Of a stretch of DNA of 64,000 bases, positions 19,310-27,484 are shown piece by piece. A program made the position numbers and the translations under genes. The first letter of the stretch is position 1. Each line of letters starts with the position of its first letter. The notes beneath the pieces are model-generated. The model ran no database searches. It was not told the DNA's origin and saw only the letters and a program-made list of their open reading frames with translations. Origin of the DNA: Hyphomicrobiales bacterium (GTDB taxonomy: Bacteria > Pseudomonadota > Alphaproteobacteria > Rhizobiales > Beijerinckiaceae); the NCBI GenBank assembly GCA_027489955.1, contig JAIXYZ010000002.1:62001-126000 (forward strand), in the 5' to 3' direction.

Positions 19310-20053
19310 ATGCTCATCGTCGATGCCTTCAAGGCCTGGGGCCACGTCTTCTCGCCGCCGCTGCGGCGGATATTCTGGAAGTCGCTCGGGCTGACGATCG
19401 CCCTGCTCCTGGTGGCGTGGCTCGCCCTGGCGCGCACCGCGCAATGGCTGCTGGACGGGGTCGGCCTGCTGCAGCCCTATCCGTGGCTGGAGGCGACGGC
19501 TGTGTTCCTGGCCGGGGCCGGGCTGTTCATCGGCATCGCCTTCGTCATCCCGCCGGTGTCCGCGCTGGTGGCGGGCTTCTTCCTGGATGACGCCGCCGAG
19601 GTGGTGGAGCGCGACGGGTTCCCGCAGGACGCCCCCGGCCGGCCCCTGCCGGTCGGCCAGGCGATCCTCTACGGCGCGCGCTTCGCCGGCCTCTCGCTCC
19701 TGGTCAACCTCGTGGCGCTGAGCCTCATCTTCGTGCCGGTCGTCAACGTCGTCGCCTTCTTCGGCGCCAACGCCTATCTCCTGGGCCGGGAATATTTCGA
19801 GATGGCGGCCGGGCGCTTCCGCCCCATGGCCGAGGCCGCCGCCATGCGGCGCCGGCATCCGGGGGCGGTCCTGGCGGCGGGCATGCTGCTGGCGGGGCTG
19901 CTCGCCATCCCCTTCGCCAACCTGCTGACGCCGGTCTTCGGCATCGCGCTGATGGTACACCTGCACAAGCGGCTGTCGCTGCGCGATCCCGTTCCGCTTC
20001 CCGCATCCCCCGCGCCGGAGATCCTGCCGCCGGCCGGGCCCGGCCGGGCTTGA
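19310..20053 (+). CDS. EI24/CysZ-like integral membrane protein
   Basis: 247 aa with four to six hydrophobic segments (about 25-45, 60-85, 120-150, 180-210) matching the EI24/CysZ plan; CysZ carries sulfate in E. coli, but alphaproteobacterial members of this family are mostly uncharacterised. Seen: WKSLGLTIALLLVAW near the N-terminus and LLGREYFEMAAGRF before the last helices. It follows the YiiX-like gene after two bases. A DUF3429 gene follows after 58 bases. No cys gene is nearby, so a sulfate role is not supported by context. Confidence 0.78.
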   Translation: MLIVDAFKAWGHVFSPPLRRIFWKSLGLTIALLLVAWLALARTAQWLLDGVGLLQPYPWLEATAVFLAGAGLFIGIAFVIPPVSALVAGFFLDDAAEVVERDGFPQDAPGRPLPVGQAILYGARFAGLSLLVNLVALSLIFVPVVNVVAFFGANAYLLGREYFEMAAGRFRPMAEAAAMRRRHPGAVLAAGMLLAGLLAIPFANLLTPVFGIALMVHLHKRLSLRDPVPLPASPAPEILPPAGPGRA

Positions 20054-20111
20054 TCGCAGCCGCCGGCGCGTTATCTCGGCGGCAAGCGGAACGGGGCGGA
20101 AGCGGCACTTC

Positions 20112-20564
20112 ATGACATCGAACGGAGCGATTCCCAAAGCGGCGCTGGCGCTCGGCGCCGCGGGCGCGATTCCCTTCGTGGCCGGTGCGGCGGCGCTGGC
20201 GGCGGGTCTGCCGGTTCCGTTCTTCCAAGGCGAAGGCGGGCGCGAGGCGCTGGTGATCTACGCGGTCGCGATCCTGTCCTTCCTGGGCGGGGTGCGCTGG
20301 GGCATCGCCATCGGCTACGACGAGCCGGCCAAGGCGGCGCGGGATTTTTGCGTCGCGGTGGTGCCGGCCCTCGTCGGCTGGGTCGCGGCGATGCTCCCGG
20401 CCCCCACCGACCTCTGGGTGCTGGCCGCGGCGTTCCTGGCGCTGGGGCTGATGGATTACGGGCTGACCTGCCGCGAGGTCGCGCCGCTCTGGTACGGGCG
20501 GCTGCGGCTGATCCTCACCGGCGTGGTGACGCTGGCGCTCGCCGTCGCGGCAGCCGCGGGCTGA
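20112..20564 (+). CDS. DUF3429 membrane protein
   Basis: 150 aa, four hydrophobic helices, with the family signature AVAILSFLGGVRWGIAIG (residues about 53-70), related to mitochondrial TMEM69. The function is unknown. It is co-directional with the EI24 gene and convergent with the NDUFA9-like gene, whose stop codon is three bases away. Confidence 0.85.
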   Translation: MTSNGAIPKAALALGAAGAIPFVAGAAALAAGLPVPFFQGEGGREALVIYAVAILSFLGGVRWGIAIGYDEPAKAARDFCVAVVPALVGWVAAMLPAPTDLWVLAAAFLALGLMDYGLTCREVAPLWYGRLRLILTGVVTLALAVAAAAG

Positions 20565-20567
20565 CGC

Positions 20568-21575
20568 TCACCCGGCGCGGGCGGTATCGAACTGGCCCGA
20601 CTTGCGGAAGCGCCACAGATAGGACGGGACGATGGCCTCGAAGGCCGCGGGCGTGATGCCGAGGCCCTCCAGCGTGCGGCCTTCCGTGCGGGCGGCCTCG
20701 GACACGACGTTGTCCACCTTCAGCAGTTCCACCTGATCGCGGGTGATGGACAGCTCTTTGGGCAGGAGCCCGAGCGTCAGCGTGTTCACGATCTCCATGG
20801 CCCCGGCTTGGATGCGGCCGAGCCCGAAGGGCAGGTCGATCACGGGGCGGTTGCGGCCCGTGATGCGCAGGACGGCATCGACCAGTTCCTTCAGCGTCAC
20901 GATCTCGGGGCCGCCGAGCTCGTAGACCCGGCCCGCGGCGGCCGAGCCGTCGACGCCCTTCACCACCGCCTCGGCGACGTCGCCGACGAAGACGGGCTGG
21001 AGCCGCGTGGCGCCGCCGACGATCGGCAGGACGGGGAGCATCCGCGCCAGCGCGGCGAAGCGGTTGAAGAAGCCATCCTCGGGACCGAAGATCACCGACG
21101 GCCGCAGGACGACCGCGGCCACGCCCGACTCCAGGGCCGCGGCCTCGCCCTCGGCCTTGGACGTCGCATATTCGGATGCCGAATCCGGGGCCGCACCCAG
21201 GGCGGACATCTGCACCAGGCGCGAGACCCCGGCGCGGGCGGCGGCGGCGGCCACGGCCCGGGCGCCCTCGGCCTGGACGGACCGGAAGGTCTGACGGCCG
21301 TCGGGCGCCAGGATGCCGACGAGGTTCACCACCGCATCGGCGCCCGCCATGGCGGCGTCGAGCGAATGGGGGAAGCGGACATTGGCCTGAACGGCATGGA
21401 TCTGGCCGACCCCGCCGAGCGGCTGGAGATGGAAGGCAAGATCAGGCCGCCGCACCGCGACGCGGACCCGGTAGCCGTGGCGGGCCAGGGCGCGCACGAC
21501 GTGGCGCCCGACGAAGCCCGAGCCGCCGACCACCGTCACAAGACGCGCATCGCTCGCGTAATCGCCCGCTGCCAT
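20568..21575 (-). CDS. NDUFA9-like NAD(P)H-binding protein (complex I accessory type)
   Basis: 335-aa extended/atypical short-chain dehydrogenase. The Rossmann motif VTVVGGSGFVGRHVVRAL is at the N-terminus, followed by a LRPSVIFGPEDGFFNR segment characteristic of the NDUFA9 group, an assembly/stability subunit of complex I in alphaproteobacteria and mitochondria that keeps a bound NADPH. The catalytic Tyr-x3-Lys of true dehydrogenases reads YATSK here, so the pair is present. The ATG at 21575 is chosen over an in-frame 21638 because the conserved part begins there. No nuo genes are in the window. Confidence 0.85.
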   Translation of the reverse strand: MAAGDYASDARLVTVVGGSGFVGRHVVRALARHGYRVRVAVRRPDLAFHLQPLGGVGQIHAVQANVRFPHSLDAAMAGADAVVNLVGILAPDGRQTFRSVQAEGARAVAAAAARAGVSRLVQMSALGAAPDSASEYATSKAEGEAAALESGVAAVVLRPSVIFGPEDGFFNRFAALARMLPVLPIVGGATRLQPVFVGDVAEAVVKGVDGSAAAGRVYELGGPEIVTLKELVDAVLRITGRNRPVIDLPFGLGRIQAGAMEIVNTLTLGLLPKELSITRDQVELLKVDNVVSEAARTEGRTLEGLGITPAAFEAIVPSYLWRFRKSGQFDTARAG

Positions 21576-21689
21576 GATCCCGCTCCGCCGTTTCAAGGGC
21601 CGGGCACCTTTGAGGGCCCGGACCGGTGCCATAGCCAACCGGCCCGGCCCTGTACAGGGGGCAGGACGCCGCCCCGCGGCGGCGCCCCG

Positions 21690-22094
21690 TCAGTCCACCA
21701 GGCGGACCTTGGCGTCCTTGCAGAGGTCGAGCTGGAGCGCCTCGGTCTCGCTGTCATCCTCGAACACGGCGGCGACCGTGTAGACGCAGCCCTTCTGGCC
21801 CTTGAGAGCGACCCGCGCGGCCTTGCCGGCGGCCAGCGGCCTCGTCAGCGTGCCGACCACCTGGCCTGCGCCGTCGGCGATCTCCAAGCCCGTCATGATG
21901 ACGGCCCGGCCATTGGTGACGGTGATGGCCGCAGGGGCCCGGGCGGGCTTGGCGGGAGCGGGCTTGGCCGCGGGCCGCGCGGCCGGCGCGGGCGCGGGCG
22001 CGGGCGCCGTCTGCGCGGCGGCCATGCCGGACAATCCCCCGAGCGCGCAGGTCAGGGCCAAGGCCCGCGCGGCATTCAACGCAATACGTCCCAT
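21690..22094 (-). CDS. Small exported protein of unknown function
   Basis: 134 aa: an N-terminal Sec signal peptide (cleavage likely after GMAAA), an Ala/Pro-rich linker (APAPAPAPAARPAAKPAPAK), then a compact domain of about 75 residues with two Cys (KGCVYTV and LDLCKD) that could form a disulphide. I do not recognise the family. Two adjacent ATGs (22097, 22094); the second has better spacing from GGGAGG. Probably periplasmic. Confidence 0.7.
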   Translation of the reverse strand: MGRIALNAARALALTCALGGLSGMAAAQTAPAPAPAPAARPAAKPAPAKPARAPAAITVTNGRAVIMTGLEIADGAGQVVGTLTRPLAAGKAARVALKGQKGCVYTVAAVFEDDSETEALQLDLCKDAKVRLVD

Positions 22095-22197
22095 CATGTC
22101 CTCCCGGCTTCAAGCCGCCCCCATGAGAGACCGGCAAAGGCGGCAAGATCAAGAGCAACCTGCGGCAGCCTGCCGCAGGGAGCGCCCGATGGAGGAT

Positions 22198-22794
22198 TCA
22201 CATGCGGCGGATCAGTTCCGGCTCGGGCTCGGCCGCCGATTCCGGGGCAGCCCGGACCAGGGCGGCAATGACGTCGGCGGGCTGCTCCGCCACGAGGTAG
22301 CCGACCTCGAGGCCGGGCCGGATGAAGCCTTCCTCGCGCATGTGGCCGACGAGCGCGACGAACGGCGTCCAGAAGCCGTTCGTGTCCAGGAGCAGGATCG
22401 GCTTGCGATGCTGGCCGAGCTGCGCCCAGGTGAGCTGCTCGACGAGCTCCTCCAGCGTGCCGATGCCGCCGGGCAGCGCCACGAAGGCGTCGGCGCGATC
22501 GAACATCATCTGCTTGCGGGTGTGCATGTCGGGGACGACGATGGTCTCCTGCGCCTCGTCCAGCATGATCTCCCGGTCCTTGAGGAAGGACGGGATGATG
22601 CCGGTGACGTGGCCGCCATGGGCCAGGACCGCGCGGGCAACCGTGCCCATCAGGCCGATATTGCCGCCGCCATAGACGAGCCGGATGCCGGCCTGCGCCA
22701 TCAGCCGCCCGAGCTCGGCGGCCGCCTCGATATAGGCCGGCAGGCGGCCGGAGGCGGAGCCGCAATAGACGCATACGGATCGAATCTCGCTCAT
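22198..22794 (-). CDS. LOG-family nucleotide 5'-monophosphate phosphoribohydrolase (TIGR00730)
   Basis: 198-aa Rossmann-like protein. The family motif PGGIGTLEELVEQLTW is present, as is the N-terminal VCVYCGSASG. Relatives release bases from nucleoside 5'-monophosphates, including cytokinin ribotides (LOG in plants), and are widespread in bacteria as nucleotide salvage or housecleaning enzymes. The ATG at 22794 matches the conserved start; the frame is open to 22932 without similarity. Divergent from the LysM gene. Confidence 0.9.
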   Translation of the reverse strand: MSEIRSVCVYCGSASGRLPAYIEAAAELGRLMAQAGIRLVYGGGNIGLMGTVARAVLAHGGHVTGIIPSFLKDREIMLDEAQETIVVPDMHTRKQMMFDRADAFVALPGGIGTLEELVEQLTWAQLGQHRKPILLLDTNGFWTPFVALVGHMREEGFIRPGLEVGYLVAEQPADVIAALVRAAPESAAEPEPELIRRM

Positions 22795-22935
22795 GCGGGC
22801 ATGTGGCGGGGCGCGCGCGCCGCGGTCAAGAGCGGGGCCGCCGGAACCACGAGGCAACAGATTTCCCCAACGTCCGCTTGGCTTTGCCTCCGAAAGGCCG
22901 CAATCTCCGGCCGGACGTCGAGGGAGGAACATCAG

Positions 22936-24480
22936 GTGTCATCGGCCGCGGTCAGGATCGTGCTCGTCGTGCTGGCGCTGTTCGGCATCGCCGGCGGCGG
23001 GTTTTACTGGTCGACGAAGCGGCAGAATCCCGCGCCCGCGCCGCAGGCCAATGCCCCCGCAGGCCAGGCGCCAGCAGGCCAGGCGCCCGCAGGCCAGGCG
23101 CCAGTCTCGGGTCAGCCCTCCGCCGGCCAGGCCGGAGGCGCCCAGCCCGCGCCGAGCCAGGCCGCGCCGAGCCAGTCCGCTCAAGGCCAGCCGGCTTCCG
23201 GCCAGCCGGCTCCGGGCCAGACCGCCCAGGGTGCGACCGCGCCCGGCAATGTCGCGGTGCCGATGCCTCCGGACGTGCCGGCCGCCGCCGCGACCCCGCT
23301 CGATGCGGGGGCCGCCCGCCCGGCGGCGCAGGCCGTTCCCGCACCCTCGTCCGATCCTGCCTTCGACGTCGTGCGCGTGGAGCCCAACGGCGATTCCGTG
23401 ATCGCGGGACGCGGCGTTCCCGGTGCGGCGGTGGAGCTGCTGCGCAACGGCGTCGTCCACGACCGGGCGACCGCCGACGCGTCGGGCCTCTTCGCCATGA
23501 CGCCGCCGCCCCTGCCCCCCGGCGAGCACAGCCTCGCCTTGCGCTTCGTCGCGCCGGACGGGTCGGTGACCCAGCCCGCGCAGTCGGTGACGGTCGTGGT
23601 CGCCGCCGACCGCGCCACGCCGCCGGTCGTCGCGCTGGCGGCGCCCGGCGCGCCGACGGTCGTGGTCTCGACCCCCGATGCCGGGCGCGCCGCGCCGGCC
23701 GCCCCCGCTGCGGGTGCAACCGGGCAGGCAGCGCCCCGCGCCGCCGCGATCCGCACCGTGGAAAGCGAGGAGGGCGGCAAGCTCTTCGTCTCCGGCGTCG
23801 CGACGCCGGGCGCGAGCGTGCGCCTCTATCTCAACGACAGCTACCTCGCCTCGGCCGTGGCCGACGCGCAGGGAGCCGTCTCCTTCGCGATCCAGGGCGG
23901 CATCCGGCCCGGCGATTACCGCGTCCGGCTGGACCAGCTCGCCGGTCCGGGCGGACAGGTGGCGAACCGGGCCGAGGTGACCTACGCCGTCCCGGCCCTT
24001 CCCCAGCGCTCGGCCCTCGCGCCGGGCCAGCAGGGACAGGCCCCCGCAGCCACGCCGGCGACGGGAGCACCGGGCGCGCCCGCTCCCGGTGCAGCAGCCC
24101 CTGGCGCGGCGGCCCCGGCCCCGGGCTCGCCGGCAGGCGGCGCCGCGCCGATCCAGGCCGCCCCTGCCGCGGGCGCGCCTGTGGCCGCCGCTCCGGGCAG
24201 CCCGCCGGCCGGAGCCCCCGCCGCCGCGCCGCCCGCCGCGGGACGACCCGTCGCGTCGACGCCGGGCACGGTCGTGGTGCCGGAGGTGAAGACCACGATC
24301 GTCAGCCGGGGCGACAGTCTCTGGCGGATCAGCCAGCGCGTCTATGGCCAGGGCATCCGCTACACCGTGATCTACGGCGCCAACGACACCCAGATCCGCG
24401 ATCCGGACCTCATCTATCCGGGCCAGGTCTTCGTGCTGCCGTCCGAGCGGGAACCCGCGGCGCAGCGCCCGCCGGGCTGA
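22936..24480 (+). CDS. Membrane-anchored LysM protein with two Ig-like domains and Pro/Ala-rich linkers
   Basis: 514 aa. GTG start at 22936, with GGGAGGA at 22922-22928; this puts a single N-terminal membrane helix (IVLVVLALFGIAGGGFY) right after the start. A Gln/Ala/Pro-rich linker with 15-bp DNA repeats follows, then two Ig-like (bacterial carboxypeptidase-regulatory type) beta domains at about 143-222 and 273-355, a second Ala/Pro-rich linker (about 365-440), and a C-terminal LysM domain (about 453-508; SRGDSLWRISQRVYG). LysM binds peptidoglycan, so the protein likely spans from inner membrane to wall. The function is otherwise unknown. Confidence 0.85.
   Translation: MSSAAVRIVLVVLALFGIAGGGFYWSTKRQNPAPAPQANAPAGQAPAGQAPAGQAPVSGQPSAGQAGGAQPAPSQAAPSQSAQGQPASGQPAPGQTAQGATAPGNVAVPMPPDVPAAAATPLDAGAARPAAQAVPAPSSDPAFDVVRVEPNGDSVIAGRGVPGAAVELLRNGVVHDRATADASGLFAMTPPPLPPGEHSLALRFVAPDGSVTQPAQSVTVVVAADRATPPVVALAAPGAPTVVVSTPDAGRAAPAAPAAGATGQAAPRAAAIRTVESEEGGKLFVSGVATPGASVRLYLNDSYLASAVADAQGAVSFAIQGGIRPGDYRVRLDQLAGPGGQVANRAEVTYAVPALPQRSALAPGQQGQAPAATPATGAPGAPAPGAAAPGAAAPAPGSPAGGAAPIQAAPAAGAPVAAAPGSPPAGAPAAAPPAAGRPVASTPGTVVVPEVKTTIVSRGDSLWRISQRVYGQGIRYTVIYGANDTQIRDPDLIYPGQVFVLPSEREPAAQRPPG
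23059..23103 (+). repeat. Three tandem 15-bp repeats in the LysM gene linker
   Basis: Three copies of GCAGGCCAGGCGCC(A/C) in phase with the reading frame, each coding AGQAP. Length variation of the linker between strains would be expected by slippage. Confidence 0.85.
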
Positions 24481-24550
24481 GCGGCGAAAGCGGGGTGCGG
24501 GACGGGCCGATTGCGCCTATATGAGGCGCCCAGTATCCGGAACGCCCTCC

Positions 24551-26455
24551 ATGACCGACGCCAAAGCCGCCGGCCCTGCCGCAGCCCCCGGGCTCGGCGG
24601 GACCACCCGCCGCCTGCTTCCCTATCTCTGGCCCACATCCGACCGGCCGGACCTGAAGCGGCGCGTCTATTTCGCGTTTGCCCTGCTCGTCGTCGCCAAG
24701 CTCGTGACCGTGGCGATGCCGTTCACGTTCAAATGGGCGACGGACGCGCTGGTGGCCGCCACCGGCGCCACGCCCGCGGCGGCCGAGCCGGTGTCGCTGA
24801 ACTGGCTCTGGGGCGCTCCGGTCCTCCTGACCGTCCTTTACGGGCTGACGCGGATTCTGATGGCGGTGCTGACCCAGCTTCGCGACGGGCTGTTCGCCAA
24901 GGTGGCGATGAACGCGGTGCGGCGGCTGGCGCTGGAGACCTTCCGGCACATGCACGCCTTGTCGCTGCGCTTCCACCTGGAGCGCAAGACGGGCGGGCTG
25001 ACGCGGGTGCTGGAGCGCGGGCGCAACGGCATCGAGGAGCTGGTGCGGCTCATCGTGCTGCAGCTCGCGCCGACGATCCTGGAATTCGCGCTCGTGCTCG
25101 GCGTGCTGACCTACGAGTTCGACTGGCGCTTCGCCGCCGTCACGGCGCTGATGGTCGCCTGCTACCTGGGCTACACTTACAAGGCCACCGAATGGCGCAT
25201 CGGCATCCGCCGCCGGATGAACGAGAGCGACACGGACGCCAACGCCAAGGCGGTGGACTCGCTGCTCAACTACGAGACGGTGAAATATTTCGGCTCCGAG
25301 GCCCGGGAGACCGCGCGCTATGACGGCTCGATGGCGACATACGAGCGCGCCTCCACGCAAGCCTACACCTCGCTGGCGGTTCTCAATGCCGGACAGGCGG
25401 CGATCTTCACCGCGGGGATGACGGCCGTGATGGTGATGGCCGTCAGGGACGTGCAGACCGGCGTCGCCAGCATCGGCTCCTTCGTCATGGTCAACGCCAT
25501 GATGATCCAGCTCTTCATCCCGCTGAACTTCATGGGCATGCTCTACCGGGAGATCAAGCAGGCGCTCGTCGACATCGACGCCATGTTCGGCATCCTCGCC
25601 AGGAACCCGGAAGTGGCGGACAAGCCGGGCGCGGCCCCGCTCGCGGTGACGGACGGGTCGGTGACGTTCGAGGACGTGCACTTCGCCTACGTGCCGGAGC
25701 GGCCGATCCTGAAGGGCGTGTCCTTCCACGTTCCGGCGGGGCGCACGGTCGCCATCGTCGGTCCCTCGGGCGCCGGCAAGTCCACGATCTCGCGGCTGCT
25801 GTTCCGCTTCTACGAGCCGCAGGCCGGCCGCATCCTGATCGACGGGCAGGACATCACGCAGGTCCAGCAGGCGAGCCTGCGGGCCGCGATCGGCATGGTT
25901 CCGCAGGACACCGTGCTGTTCAACGACACGATCGGCTACAACATCCGCTACGGCCGCTGGGAGGCGGACGAGGCGGGCATCGGCGAGGCGGCGCGCCTTG
26001 CCCAGATCGACCGCTTCATCCGCAGCCTGCCCGAGGGCTACGAAACGCAGGTGGGCGAGCGGGGCCTGAAACTGTCCGGCGGCGAGAAGCAGCGCGTCGC
26101 CATCGCCCGCACGATCCTGAAGGGCCCGCCGATCCTCGTCCTCGACGAGGCGACCTCGGCGCTCGATTCCTTCACCGAGAAGGAGATCCAGGACGCGCTG
26201 GACCGGGTGTCGCGTGACCGAACGACGCTGGTCATCGCCCACCGGCTGTCGACGATCGTCAATGCCGACGAGATCCTCGTGCTCGACAAGGGCGTCGTCG
26301 CCGAGCGCGGCACCCATGGCGACCTGCTCGCCCGCGGCGGCATCTATGCCGCCCTGTGGAACCGCCAGCGCCAGGCGCAGGAGGCGAGAGAAAAGCTCAA
26401 GGAAGCGGAGGCCGACGAGGCGCTGCGGGTGGAGCGGGGCGCGATCAGCGCCTGA
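24551..26455 (+). CDS. Atm1-type ABC exporter (heavy-metal/glutathione-Fe-S type)
   Basis: 634-aa half-transporter: membrane domain (about residues 25-350, six helices) followed by an ABC ATPase. Walker A GPSGAGKST, signature LSGGEKQR, Walker B ILVLDEATSALD and the H-loop Val-Ile-Ala-His are all intact. The YETVKYFGSE segment in the membrane domain is the hallmark of the Atm1/ABCB7/HMT1 group, which exports glutathione-linked sulphur species or metal complexes. Start ATG at 24551 (an in-frame ATG at 24521 would add ten residues). Followed by psd on the same strand after 129 bases. The window also has an Mrp-type Fe-S carrier. Confidence 0.9.
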   Translation: MTDAKAAGPAAAPGLGGTTRRLLPYLWPTSDRPDLKRRVYFAFALLVVAKLVTVAMPFTFKWATDALVAATGATPAAAEPVSLNWLWGAPVLLTVLYGLTRILMAVLTQLRDGLFAKVAMNAVRRLALETFRHMHALSLRFHLERKTGGLTRVLERGRNGIEELVRLIVLQLAPTILEFALVLGVLTYEFDWRFAAVTALMVACYLGYTYKATEWRIGIRRRMNESDTDANAKAVDSLLNYETVKYFGSEARETARYDGSMATYERASTQAYTSLAVLNAGQAAIFTAGMTAVMVMAVRDVQTGVASIGSFVMVNAMMIQLFIPLNFMGMLYREIKQALVDIDAMFGILARNPEVADKPGAAPLAVTDGSVTFEDVHFAYVPERPILKGVSFHVPAGRTVAIVGPSGAGKSTISRLLFRFYEPQAGRILIDGQDITQVQQASLRAAIGMVPQDTVLFNDTIGYNIRYGRWEADEAGIGEAARLAQIDRFIRSLPEGYETQVGERGLKLSGGEKQRVAIARTILKGPPILVLDEATSALDSFTEKEIQDALDRVSRDRTTLVIAHRLSTIVNADEILVLDKGVVAERGTHGDLLARGGIYAALWNRQRQAQEAREKLKEAEADEALRVERGAISA

Positions 26456-26584
26456 GGCGGCACCGCGTGGAATGCCCCGGCAGTTGACCTTCCACGCCCG
26501 CCCTGTCATGCCCCCGCCGCAATATCACGGTTGATCGCGGCAGGCCGCCCCGCCCGCCCGCGCCACTTGAAGAGACCAGAGCCG

Positions 26585-27283
26585 ATGTCCGTTGCCGATT
26601 CCGTCCGCCGCCTGATGGTCCCCATCCACAAGGAGGGCTATCCCTTCATCGCCATCGGCGCGGTGGCCAGCCTCATCCTGGGGCATCTGTGGACGCCGTT
26701 CGGCTGGGTGGGCGCGCTCATCACGGCCTGGATCATCTTCTTCTTCCGCGACCCGCCGCGGGTCACGCCGGTGAAGGAGGGGCTGGTGGTCTCCCCCGCC
26801 GACGGGCGCGTGTCGTCCATCGTCACCGCCGTGCCGCCGGCGGAGCTGGCGCTCGGCGACGAGCCGATGACGCGCATCTCCGTGTTCATGAACGTGTTCG
26901 ACTGCCACGTGAACCGCAGCCCGGTCGCGGGCCGGCTCGTGCGCATGGTCTATACGCCGGGCCTGTTCCTCAACGCCGAGCTCGACAAGGCCTCCGAGGA
27001 CAACGAGCGCAACGCGCTGGTGATCGAGAGCGCCGGCCGCGAGATAGGCGTGGTGCAGATCGCGGGCCTCGTCGCCCGCCGGATCGTGCCCTTCGTCAAG
27101 GTCGGCGACGCGCTGGCCGCCGGCGAGCGCTTCGGCCTGATCCGCTTCGGCTCGCGCGTGGACGTCTACGTACCGACGACGGCCACGGTCCTGGTCGGCC
27201 TCGACCAGACGTCCGTCTCGGGCGAGACGGTGCTGGCGGACCTCGCGACCTCGGAGCCGCAGCGCCTGTTCAAGGTGGGCTGA
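26585..27283 (+). CDS. psd: Phosphatidylserine decarboxylase proenzyme (short form)
   Basis: Makes phosphatidylethanolamine at the inner membrane; 232 aa, the short bacterial form. Two N-terminal hydrophobic segments (about 20-55) anchor it. Seen: [16 protein letters not shown], the [13 protein letters not shown] motif and, near residue 198, [10 protein letters not shown], where self-cleavage between Gly and Ser would give the pyruvoyl prosthetic group. In many relatives pssA follows directly; here the next gene is convergent cimA, so pssA is elsewhere. ATG at 26585 preceded by AGAGCCG, a weak site. Confidence 0.93.
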   Translation: MSVADSVRRLMVPIHKEGYPFIAIGAVASLILGHLWTPFGWVGALITAWIIFFFRDPPRVTPVKEGLVVSPADGRVSSIVTAVPPAELALGDEPMTRISVFMNVFDCHVNRSPVAGRLVRMVYTPGLFLNAELDKASEDNERNALVIESAGREIGVVQIAGLVARRIVPFVKVGDALAAGERFGLIRFGSRVDVYVPTTATVLVGLDQTSVSGETVLADLATSEPQRLFKVG

Positions 27284-27301
27284 GGCCTCCGGTTCCTCGC
27301 C

Positions 27302-27386
27302 GTCATGGTCGGGATTGTCCCGGCCATCCGCGCCTGTCCGTCACCGTCATGAAGGCGTGGATGCTCGGCGCAGGGCCGAGCATGAC
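27302..27386. repeat. Single diverged copy of the two-hairpin palindromic element
   Basis: About 85 bp. The left hairpin (stem ATGGTCGGG with CCCGGCCAT, one G-T pair, loop ATTGT) and right hairpin (stem ATGCTCGGC with GCCGAGCAT, loop GCAGG) match the arms of the array units at 52402-53180; the spacer differs. It lies between the convergent ends of psd and cimA and may act as a transcription terminator or mRNA 3' stabiliser. Confidence 0.8.
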
Positions 27387-27425
27387 GAGTTAGCGGGACC
27401 GCGCCGTGCCCGACGCCCTGCCCTC

Positions 27426-27470
27426 CTGGATCCCCTTCCCGGCGCGTTCCGCGCCGCCGGGGATGACAGG
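27426..27470. repeat. Palindromic element of a second family
   Basis: Outer pairing ATCCCC with GGGGAT encloses an inner hairpin GGCGCG/CGCGCC with loop TTC. The ends (CTGGATCCCCTTCCC and CCGGGGATGACAGG) recur at 29633-29800, so this is a dispersed repeat family. It sits just after the copy at 27302-27386. Confidence 0.75.
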
Positions 27471-27484
27471 GCAGCACGACGCCC

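Noticed and set aside
20568-21575. Identification as a sugar epimerase
   Set aside because: The FGPEDGFFNR segment and overall layout fit the NDUFA9 group better than nucleotide-sugar epimerases, and no sugar gene is nearby.
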